This document shows positions 54,713 through 64,000 of a stretch of 64,000 nt of DNA, in pieces. A program made the position numbers and the translations under genes. Under the pieces are notes generated by a model. It had not been told where the DNA came from, did not search any database, and saw only the letters and a list, made by a program, of their open reading frames with translations. This stretch comes from Mangifera indica (Eukaryota > Streptophyta > Magnoliopsida > Sapindales > Anacardiaceae): contig NC_058146.1 in assembly GCF_011075055.1 (NCBI RefSeq), forward strand, positions 6,324,001-6,388,000, written 5' to 3'. Position 1 is the first letter of the stretch, and each line of letters opens with the position of its first letter.

Positions 54713-57420
54713 CCTTTTTTGTTATTATTTATTGCAACCATTTGACACTAGTTGCACTAGAGCAACTGCCACAATAATCAATTGTCGAATGTGAAGGTTG
54801 TTATTATGTGATTAATTTTGATCATATAAATTTTAAGATAGTAGTGACATCAAGCATCAATCGTACTATAATATATATCACAAGTAGATTTTTAGTATAA
54901 TAAAATAAAAATTGAAAATAATTTATTAAATTATGATATGAATGACATTATATTATTATAGTATTATGTAATAATACTTTTTTTCTTTCGTTATATCCCT
55001 TTCTATCGGAGTTTTCCACCCAATTAGTAAATATGAAAAAAAGTTGTATGTGGATTATATAGTAAGATATGTCAAATGATAAAACTACGCTACAAAAATA
55101 CAATAATAGAATTTAGATATAAAAAAAATATAAAATATGTATATACGAGTTTAATATGATATATTGTCAATAATATGTATTTAAAATATAATAATATCAA
55201 TACTAATTTTAACATTTTTCTTATAACAACAAGTTAAAATTAGTATAATATTTCAAATCAAATTATTTAACTGAACATCATACATAATATAATACATAAT
55301 TGATTTTCAAATTATAATTTTAATACTTTTGAAAGGTGCAATATATGGAAGATTCAATTATAAGCTTTCAAAAACATAACATAGCTAATTAATAATTCAC
55401 AACGGTTTATTTTTTCGATTTTGCATGAAGAAATTTAACAATAATATATGATTTATATCTCTCCTTCTATATAATCGAGTCAGATTTAAGTTATATGGAT
55501 ATCATCGTCAACAAAAAAATAAAATAAAAAACAACGTAGAAGTAAATATTAATTAAAAAAACCTAAACCTAAATTAAAAAGTATAAAGAAATTATATCAT
55601 ATTTCTAAAATTTCTATTTTGTCTTACATAATTTACATTGACTTAGAAAACCTTCAAGTCTAGTGATTCTGTTATAGGATAAGATTAATCACACATATAT
55701 TCTTATATAGATGGAAAAAGATTAAATTTTAATATCAATGATGGAGATGAAAAATGATGAATTCATCAGACCATTATCAATCAAATTAAAGTTTTATTTA
55801 TAACCAAAACAATAAATGTTAAAATATGTCATTGCAAAACCATTCTAATATAAATTTGACAAAGTAAAAAGTTTTTTACCTTGATTAAATCACCTATGTG
55901 AATTTTTGTTTTAATAAATTGAATGATAAAATGATGAATTGATGATGAAAAATAGAAAATCATAAACGATAAAATGACTAAATCTAATTTTACACACACA
56001 CACATATATATATATATATTCCGCTTATTTCAAAAGGGAAGTCGAGGTAGAACTTACAAACTCACTGAATTGTGATAATACATATAACCTAAATAATAGT
56101 GATAATTTATTTTTTTAAAAGTTAACAGCTGATGATGATCTATCATACAATACGCACAACATCCACCATGGATTTAGAGAAAAAGGGGTTAAGAGATGCG
56201 ATGACCTTTGCTTGAGCTTTTAAAATCATGGCGAAGGAAGAAGACAAAGATGGAAAGTGTAAAGAATAAAGAGCATGAGAAAGAACTCTTAAAGGGAAGG
56301 GAGTTCTTTTATGGGCACAAAAATCCAACCCAAAAAGTAGAAAATGAAAGAAGAGGGTTTTTGGGAATCCACTCACAAAGTTAAATTAATTTTAGTCAAA
56401 ATTTGAGATGATGATGAAACAAATTTAATTTGCAAGGTTTTGATATCTTTTTTGACCCTTCAATTATAAGTTATGAATTAATTATTTAGAAGTGGTGGTT
56501 ATTTGAATTATGAGATGTAGAATGATTTGAAATGTTAGCATCAATTGGAAGAAATGTAACTCATAAAAGGCTGCATTTTTGCCCACAAATCCATGACGGT
56601 CTATGAGCTGGCGGATGGCATTGCACAAACCACATTTATGCGATCATCACATGAATCTATATGATTTTTGAATGGTTTTATGCACAAAAATTCAATTATT
56701 TTAATCAGATTTTTAGTGATTTTCTCATAAAAAAAAACCACTAGGGAGGGGAGAAGATGTTGCCAGAGAGAAACACTAAGAAGAAATATTGCCAAAAAGA
56801 TAAAATAAAATTTTAAGAATGTAGTGTAATGTTTCAAAATTTGAGAGGGGTAACTGTTTATTTTAAAACATAAAACCCTAAAAAGTTTATATAGTGGGGA
56901 TGAAAGATTAATATTTTAAAATTACGCTAGATGATAAATAAGTAGTTTTTTAAAATTAAAAGAGAAAAAAGAAATAATTTTTTCTTTGTCTAAATAAAAA
57001 TTCTATATAACGATTTTACTATTCACTGTAATAGTCAAAATTAGCCGATGAAAGAATATTTAAATTTTTGAAAATTAACAAATATCACATTAGATTTTCA
57101 CTAAACTTTGGATAGGAATAAGTCATTTGGTCTATTTCAAACTAATAAAATTACAATTTATGATTTGATTTATAAATCAATTTAAGCTTCGAGATGAGAT
57201 TGCGGAAATTTCAATCAAAATTGGTGTTGCATCAAATCAATCTGAATTTATTATGATGTTCTGGTAAACAAAAACACCCTCCGAAGTTCAAAATCAAATT
57301 TAATTATCGCATGTGTTTTTGTTACTATATTAATTTTATTTAAATAAATTGTTCAAATTAAGTTTAATTTATTATTCAGGTAATAAGTCAAAATGATTAA
57401 AGATAGCTTTCTGGGTAATT
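54713..57420. other. Unassigned spacer
   Basis: Very AT-rich. ORFs at 56143-56376 and 56601-56837 (minus) have hydrophobic stretches but no recognisable family. A right-end-like Mutator terminal repeat, GGAATAAGTCATTTGGTC, lies at about 57115, without an identified left partner. A short (TA)n lies at 56004-56018. Confidence 0.3.
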
Positions 57421-57424
57421 TATT

Positions 57425-57600
57425 ATACAATAAAATTATGTGGGTAATCAATATACATAATTAGTAACATATTATCGTATGATTAGATATTATTTTAACT
57501 TTAATTTTAAATTATTCAATTATATGATAATATATTATTAATTATGCATAAAGTTATACACGTTATTTGTGCATATAACATTGCTCTTTATGATAATTAA
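57425..57600. repeat. Palindromic AT-rich MITE copy
   Basis: AACATATTATCGTATGATTA and TTCAATTATATGATAATATA arms, and the terminal TTATACACGTTATTTGTGCAT. Confidence 0.5.
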
Positions 57601-57639
57601 CAAGTATACTATTTGTGTTCTTTTTATTTAAGAGAAAAG

Positions 57640-58142
57640 AAAATGTAAACGAGAATATTGGAATGAAAAAAAGTAAATATATGTTATAAATCTTGAAAAA
57701 ATCACATCTCAAAAGTTAATTATTAAGATCAGTAAGCTCAAACCAATATAAACTTTAAGATAATGTTATTGATGATATAAATCTTGAGATAACTACACTT
57801 GAAAATTAGTTATTGAAATTAAAGAGTTAAAGTCATTTAAATCTCACATTAAAATCTTATACTTTCTAATGTAAGATCAAATTTTCATATCTTATACTTA
57901 AAATTGTAACATACCACTAAACTTTGCAAGCCTTACACCCACGTTGGTTGGTTATATATTAACCTTGAGTGGCTGCAATGTCAATGTCACCATCCTAGTT
58001 GTGCGAATACAAATAAGAGATGTAATGACAACTTTGATATTGAATGATTTGAATCTTTGAGAGAATCACATCCCGAAAAAACTAGTTGTTGAGATTTGAG
58101 AACCTAAACTATATAAATCTCACATTAGACATCCATATTTTA
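57640..58142. repeat. Internally repetitive spacer
   Basis: AAATCTTGA(A/G)A...CACAT, GTTATTGA(A/G)ATT and TTTAAATCTCACATTA-type motifs recur three times between 57688 and 58130. They resemble degenerate copies of a 130-170 bp unit. No gene. Confidence 0.35.
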
Positions 58143-59250
58143 TGTTGACCCATTGTGTGTTTTGATGAAACAAATCAAGTAAAAATGATTATAAATTGGA
58201 TTAGCATTGTTATTAAGGTGTGGCTTATATCATGAACGATGTTTGTTTAGTTTGGAAAATTCATAAATAGTGTAAAAAGTGTCTAGAACGCCCATATTCC
58301 ACTTCTAAGTTGCTTGTTTAAACAAGCAATGACCTCATTCCCTTGTTCCTTCATGATTCCACCCAAATTTGAAGATTGTAGATGAAACACCCATTCAAGA
58401 AGAAGAACATCAGTTCAAGGAGATTTCAAGTTAATAAAAATGCGTTTCAGTAAATTGCGCAAGGCTTGAACCAAAATTAAAGAAAATTAAGTTTAGTCAA
58501 GAGTATCCGTTCTATCTCAAGAATAATCTCATTGAATGATTTAGACACTTAGAATAAAATTGAAATCCAAATTATAAAAATGTCTATTTTAAGTATTAAA
58601 CACGCGTTCTTAAGATAATTCCAAGTCATTTCACAAAGAATGAGACCACCCATTTTCAAAGAAAGTTGGATAATTTCAATTGAGCATGGAGCACATGTTT
58701 CAAAAAACTCACATCCTTTCATCAATATTTACTCTCTCAATGCCTAAATGATATCCTTTCAGACTTTGTAAAATTCAATTTGGTAATTAGCCTAGTTGAG
58801 AGACAAAAAAACTTAAGAGTCTTCGTATCCACCATGCTTGGATAAAATTTCAAACAAACTATAATACTAGACAAAATCCCATTTCAATTACTGTATAAGA
58901 TGGAGTCCCGGATAACTATGGCCCAATCACGTAAGAAACTAACTTCCCGATTGATATTAAGTTAATAAAACTTTAAAAAAACTGCCTTGAATTATTAGAC
59001 GTACAAGGCTTGACATAAAAATTCTGAACTACTATGAATACTTAAACATTCTCCTTCTCTTAATTTTTTAATTAACCACATTTATATAAGTTAATTTTTA
59101 CCTAGATTGCTTAATTAAATTTGATTGTGTATTTAAATTTTAATTCTACATTATTTTTAAAACTCTCGTTCACCTTTCTAGAAGTATTTGACCATATAAG
59201 ATTTTATGTTTTACAATGTGAGATTACAGATAACAACTTGATTCTAAAAA
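58143..59250 (+). repeat. LTR-like fragment, SIRE-type start
   Basis: Starts TGTTGACCCATTGTGTGTTT then TGATGAAACAAATCAAG, which is how many plant SIRE-type copia LTRs begin. No coding sequence or second LTR was found next to it. The right border is a guess. Confidence 0.35.
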
Positions 59251-59399
59251 TAAGATCTCCGCTTGTATAAAAAGAAGATTTTTTGATATAAACAGGGATA
59301 GAGATATGAATAGTAACAAAAATAATCTTTGAAAATGAGATTGGGCAAAAACATTTATTATATTTTTATTTATTTACCAAAATATCATTACTATGATAA

Positions 59400-59534
59400 T
59401 ATTTAAGTAGAAGGGACGAAAAAAGGGTCAAGAAGGGGTGAGGATGAAAAGAAAATTATTTCTAACAGGTAAGAGATAAGGAGGGAACAAGGATTGACCC
59501 ACCCAACAAGGATGAGGATAGCCATCCCCATCTA
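59400..59534. repeat. Decayed copy of the GATGGCAAC hAT MITE
   Basis: AGGGGTGAGGATGAAAAGAA, AGAGATAAGGAGGGAACAAG and a right end GATAGCCATCCCCATCTA match the right part of the elements at 39960 and 62544. The left end is uncertain, possibly TAGAGATATGAATAG at 59299. Confidence 0.45.
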
Positions 59535-61020
59535 TCTTCTCTTTATTATCATTTTTAATCATTTTTATGTTGAATCCAAGTCTCGTACCTGAAAGATTAA
59601 GATTGTAACAATTTGATTAGTAATGTTATTTTATTTTGATTGAAACTAATAAGAGATCAAATTTTTCAAGGTATATATTCGAAAATAAAAATTTTTATTG
59701 TTGTGCGACTAATCAATATGGTTTCATAGATTTATTAGTTTGGATAAATTGAAATATACATATAAATTTTTATATGTTTTGAAGAAAATTCATGATATGA
59801 GGCTCATGCCATTTTTAAGTACATTACCCTAAAGTCAAGCCATTAAAAAAACAATGTTTCACAGGGCAGCACGCAGGATGAAACTTTATATTTTTTCTCA
59901 AAATAAATAAAATAAAATATAATTATATATAAATAATACCTTATAATTGGTGATGATATTACTCATACAAATATGTCAATTTTTTTTTTTAAATTTTACT
60001 AATGCTTAGTTATATACCATCTATCAACGCGGTTAAAAAAAAAAAAAAAAGAGTAAAGATGCATGAACCGATTATCGATCGAATATTTTTAAGTAAAAAA
60101 TTAATTTTTCAAGTGCCATTACACGTCAATTGATATAAATTTTAGAACATTTTGTCAATTGACGTAACATTACTTAAAAAAGTGACAATGATTGTCCTTC
60201 GATAACCTTTTTCTGCTGGTAGCCTACCAAATCAAACAAACAAATTGAAAATGAAACCCAAAATTATGTCAATTCAAGAAGTTTCTTCCTGGCTTCATAC
60301 GCCAATTATTTATTATTATTTTCTTGTATTGATCAAGGACCCATCTGGAAGAATGGCAAGTCTGCTACCAACCTTTATCAATAGATTAATCAATCCTACT
60401 CTGGACTAGACACAGTAATTACAAACTAATCACTTCCTAATCTCTTCATAAACTGTTCTTAAATTCATCCAATGAAGGTGGTGGTCCCTCTTATAGCGAC
60501 TAAGAATCTTACCAAGCTAAATAATTGATAGACAAATGCACACGTCAATTTGAGTTTTGTCCAATTCCTTCAGCTTGCCCTTCACGATACAATGCACTAT
60601 AATGGATCAAGGGTCTCTTATTTCAATGCTTATCCCCAAAGTTTAGAAAATTCTGGCCCTCTTGTCTAACTTCTAAATTATGCCTCACGAACAAAAGGGA
60701 CAAAGACAAATTTGAAGTTATCCCTGCATGTGCGCATGCACTTTAGATATTGATCATTCAACATGTGGATTAAGTGTATATATATAAAAGGAAAAATCCT
60801 AATAAGCATATGAAGATTCCCATCAACATTTTTCAATTTGATCTTGATTTTGATTTAATATGATTCAATTTGATTCTAATTCGATAATATTCTAATTTAA
60901 TCTGATTCTGATTTTGATTTGATATGATTTGTTATATATTACTTTTTTTATTTCATAATATTACGATTCTATTTCAAGTTAAATTGTAATACTATTATTA
61001 TATAGTATATTGTTAATAAT
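59535..61020. other. Spacer, nothing recognised
   Basis: No gene. Repeated GATTTGATATGATT/CTGATTCTGATTTTG motifs near 60840-60930 form a short degenerate satellite-like patch. Confidence 0.3.
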
Positions 61021-61024
61021 ATTC

Positions 61025-61180
61025 ATTCAATTGATCTTAAGAAATAGCTTAAGTGGCAAAAAAGGAAGGTCCATGTATAAAAGAGTATAGGTTTAAGTCT
61101 TTGGTGATATATTAAAATCACACTCTTGATTTATGTGATTTAATGGTTGTACAGTTGGTCACTGAATCCAGAATTTGTCT
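61025..61180 (+). repeat. Candidate SINE
   Basis: ATAGCTTAAGTGGCAAAAAA fits an A box and TATAGGTTTAAGTCTTTGGT fits a B box about 35 bp downstream. Pol III origin is inferred from spacing only. Confidence 0.3.
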
Positions 61181-61584
61181 TACTCGATTTGATTAATTCG
61201 ATCCTCAAAATGACAATCTGACTTTAATGAAGTTTCTCATATATATATATATATATATATTTCACAATTGATTGATTATTTTGTCAAACAAAATAAGAAT
61301 GAAATAAAAGGATTTGTAAATTTAGAAGCATGAGATCTAAGGGATGAGTTCGTGCATGGTTCAACAAAAGAAAAGGTGACATTACCGCATGAGCTTTTGT
61401 TCTGAAAACGAATCAAAAGGGAAGAATATCCAACCCATTTTTGGTTGCCAATTAAAGATTATGATAATCACTTAAGTTGAAGAACCAGACAAGCTTACAA
61501 AATGTATTGGGCCCTCGATACCAAGCCCACATGCTAACTTCTGTACAACACGGTCACTTTTCCCATCCAAAAATGGTTGAAAAC
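61181..61584. other. Spacer, nothing recognised
   Basis: Contains a short (TA)n at 61239-61260. No gene. Confidence 0.3.
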
Positions 61585-61738
61585 AATATAATTATATACA
61601 TAAATAATATATAAAATTTTATAAACAAATAATAATAAATTATAATATAATTAAATATTATTTTATTTTTAATTTAAAATGATCATATTATATAGTAATA
61701 TGTTATTATTTGTACATATAACATTACTTTTGTTATTA
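61585..61738. repeat. Palindromic AT-rich MITE copy
   Basis: ATACATAAATAATATATAAA at the left and GTTATTATTTGTACATATAA at the right flank the family core ATATTATTTTATTTTTAATTT. Confidence 0.5.
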
Positions 61739-62543
61739 AAATTAAATCATTGATATATCTGATACAATAATTATAAGATCAGTCATTAGATTCGATGGTC
61801 TAAATAGAGTGGGATTCTTCGTCATTGGAAAAAAATTAAAAAAAGACATACTAAATCAAAAAAAGACAGGGGAGAAGACTTTCAGAAATTTTCAACTTTT
61901 TCTTAGGCATTTCTCCAAAATTAAGTACTTCTCAAGATACTCTCTTTTGTAAACAACATTCACGATATACCAAAAAGCTTTTCCAATGTCCATAATAGCA
62001 TAGTCATGGATGGAGACCATTTCACAATAGGTTAAATTATATTAAAAACTTTTGTGTGTCTCATTCACAGCACTTTTGGATCATTTCTACCTATTATAGT
62101 GAATAATAGAGTATATAATTAATCCTAATGCCACTATTGTAACTTATATTATACCAGACTTAAAATTACGTATATCAATTGGTAATGAAAATCGCTTCAA
62201 TGCTTGCTATGAATATGGGAAGATATTTACTTGACTTTTCTTTTATTTTAATAAAAACAGCATAGACTAATCCTTTTATTCGTAGTAAAATGTCTCCATC
62301 CAAATTCTCCATATTATTATCGTATCAATACGGAATAACTCTCCCAAACTAGACGTGATATCTAACAATGATTATAGGATTATTTAGCGGTTTCTTGTTC
62401 TTCTTTTGCCTAAGAAAAGCAGTCTCTTGTTTTTGTTTTGCCTATAAAAACATAAATTCATTTTTTATCTCAATTAAGTATATTAATTTCACCAATATTC
62501 TCTCCAACATCTTAAATCTTATTCACAAGAACGTGGACAATAT
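61739..62543. other. Spacer, nothing recognised
   Basis: No recognisable gene. The ORF beginning at 62368 is hydrophobic and Phe/Cys-rich (GFLFFFCLRKAVSCFCF) and runs into the MITE at 62544, so it is unlikely to be a gene. Confidence 0.3.
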
Positions 62544-63069
62544 TAGGGATGGCAACGGAAAATTGTGGGGAGGAGATCTCAATCTTCATCCCCATTCTTG
62601 TAAAGGATATCAATCCTGATCACCATTACGGAGATGAAAAAAATTTTCCATCTCTTTCTCACAAAGAAAAATCTTTCACATCCCCTCCTAGTGCCCATTC
62701 ATACAAAAAAAATCTTCTTCTCGTATCCTCTAAATATAATATAAATATATTAAATAAAAAAATTATTAAAATTAAAATCAATCAACTATTTTAAATATCA
62801 TAAATATTATTTATTAATCACCTTAATATATATAACAAAATATAAATAATCTAAGACTATAAAGATATATTAACATTTAAAAAAAAATATTAATATAAAA
62901 AGACAAGAATGAGATAAGGATGAGAATGGAGATAGCAAAAGGATAGAGACACATATACTCTCGTCCCTAATTATGAGGATATTTTTTGTCGTTTTTCTCA
63001 TTTCTATTAAAAAATTCTACCTACATTTGGGTCAAAGGTCCTAAATTCATACCAATATTGTCATCTCTA
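62544..63069. mobile_element. hAT MITE of the GATGGCAAC family
   Basis: 526 bp. Left end TAGGGATGGCAACGGAAAA; the complement of the right end is TAGAGATGACAATATTGG. The flanks GACAATAT (62536-62543) and CACAACAT (63070-63077) match at 6 of 8 positions. The interior has GATCTCAATCTTCATCCCCA, then AT-rich sequence, then GAGATAAGGATGAGAATGGA. Same family and almost the same length as 39960-40479. Confidence 0.65.
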
Positions 63070-63077
63070 CACAACAT

Positions 63078-63770
63078 ATCACAGATCCTGCTAGTAAAAA
63101 TGTGTCATGTGATTTGATGGAATTCCAATCGCATCTTTATGATCTCATCCAATACTGTCTTACCTTAGAATGCGTGGAGTTGAAAAAATTAACAAGCATT
63201 ATACAACAATGCAACCTTAGAATTCAGAAACTGACTTTCAACATTACTATTGTGACTTTCAACAACCAGAATTTAAACCAAAAGCTAGGAAGCAAAATTG
63301 ATGTTTCTAAACTCAAACTGCACAACACTATATTCAAAGAGGCCCCCCATACAAGAAGAAACAAAAGACTGCAACAATCCATACCATCCCTCCCATGGTA
63401 TAAGCTTTATACATTCACAACTAGTTACTTAAAAGGGGAAAACAGAACATATATCGATGGCAGTGGATATCAGTAAAATAGATAGAACAGATTCAACAAA
63501 CTATAAGGAAAATCTACTCGCAGAGAACTGACTGTATCACCTACCAAATCTAACTAATATAAAAGAAAGAATAAATCAAACATTAATTTAGTGCAACATA
63601 TTCTCATCAAAATTTCTGGCGCAACCAAAGAGTTTAGTTCTTGAGCTTGACATAAGTCATTGTCACAATAAAGCTCCCATCAAAAGTCACTAAATCATGA
63701 TTCACGAACCTAACCCAAGCAAATTAGTAGCTTAAAATGCAGTACAACAAACGGAAAACACAGCACAAAC
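63078..63770. other. Unassigned; possible 3' part of a minus-strand gene
   Basis: The 124-codon plus ORF at 63102-63476 (MSCDLMEFQSHLYDLIQYCL) matches nothing I know. On the minus strand, about 63710-63634 is open as NHDLVTFDGSFIVTMTYVKL then KN and a stop. That could be the last exon of a gene entering from the right, but the splice phase does not join cleanly to the exon at 63771. Confidence 0.2.
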
Positions 63771-63853
63771 CTTACAAGCAGTTTGAGCTTGATCTTGTGT
63801 ATCCCTCAGAGCCTTAGAACTGAGCAGCTCCGGCCTTGAAACTTGCCCACACC
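63771..63853 (-). other. Possible 83-bp internal exon on the minus strand
   Basis: Bounded by an acceptor-like ATATTAG and a donor-like GTTTGTGC. Only one of three frames is open. It reads CGQVSRPELLSSKALRDTQD then QAQTACK, rich in Gln, Asp and Lys and plausibly helical. Composition is less AT-biased than the surroundings. I recognise no family. The rest of the gene would lie beyond the right edge. Confidence 0.25.
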
Positions 63854-64000
63854 CTAATATAATTTCCGTAGTAATGGGCAAAACTATCAGAAAGTAAGTC
63901 TCAGAACAATCATAGAAGACTTTCCAGACCTTTGGTTCTTTAGTAGGGAAGTCAATACCTCGACTGGTAGTCTAAAGTATAGCCACTCATCTCTCATGAA

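Noticed and set aside
1..64000. tRNA, rRNA or CRISPR features
   Set aside because: No cloverleaf-forming sequence with proper A and B boxes plus acceptor pairing was found. No rRNA-like conserved core. Tandem arrays here lack regular unique spacers.
1..64000. A wholly new biological system
   Set aside because: All substantial coding sequence is either NHL/unknown plant genes or broken copia polyproteins. No gene cluster, novel domain array or unexplained coordinated structure was found beyond the transposon families described.

Overview
This is plant nuclear DNA, very probably from a eudicot. It is strongly AT-rich, gene-poor and full of Ty1/copia retrotransposon debris and small DNA transposons. 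Its few clear genes are plant-specific single-exon genes. Three encode NDR1/HIN1-like (NHL) LEA_2-domain proteins and one encodes a short membrane-anchored protein of unknown function. Nothing bacterial, organellar or viral was recognised, and I cannot name the species.

Layout. 0.3-3.8 kb: a diverged 5' copia LTR, a decayed primer-binding site, an AT-rich tandem array and direct repeats. 4-8 kb: AT-rich spacer with palindromic MITEs and a long (TA)n tract. 9.0-9.6 kb: the unknown membrane protein gene. 9.9-11.4 kb: possible small exons. 11.5-12.2 kb: a hAT-like MITE. 13.9-22.5 kb: a nested pair, with an LTR-complete but coding-dead copia element (14036-19406, 566-bp LTRs, AAAAT target duplication) inserted in frame into the gag of an older copia wreck. 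24.7-30.6 kb: minus-strand copia gag debris and two LTRs of one family in opposite orientation. 31.5-37.8 kb: two closely related NHL genes in tail-to-tail orientation, separated by a solo-like LTR and two hAT-type elements. 40-42.3 kb: a hAT MITE with a perfect 8-bp target duplication and a Mutator-type fold-back element with a perfect 9-bp one. 44.5-47.2 kb: RT/RNase H, LTR and gag remnants. 50.6-51.3 kb: the third NHL gene, with another 9-bp-TSD Mutator-type element upstream. 52-64 kb: AT-rich spacer with MITEs, an LTR-like fragment, a further hAT MITE and a possible exon at the right edge.

How the parts relate. The two NHL3-like genes share about three quarters of their residues. They also share a 3'-UTR terminal motif (GTGAATAAATAAYGAATTT) and a promoter block centred on CCGCGT, a CAMTA-type CGCG box, so they look like an inverted local duplication with conserved flanking sequence. 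The third NHL gene is of a different (NHL1/NHL12-like) subtype. The rest is a layered transposon record in which several insertions can be ordered from target duplications and interrupted reading frames. I found no convincing evidence of an undescribed biological system. The most useful observations are the shared NHL regulatory blocks, the in-frame copia nesting and the two MITE families with diagnostic target duplications.
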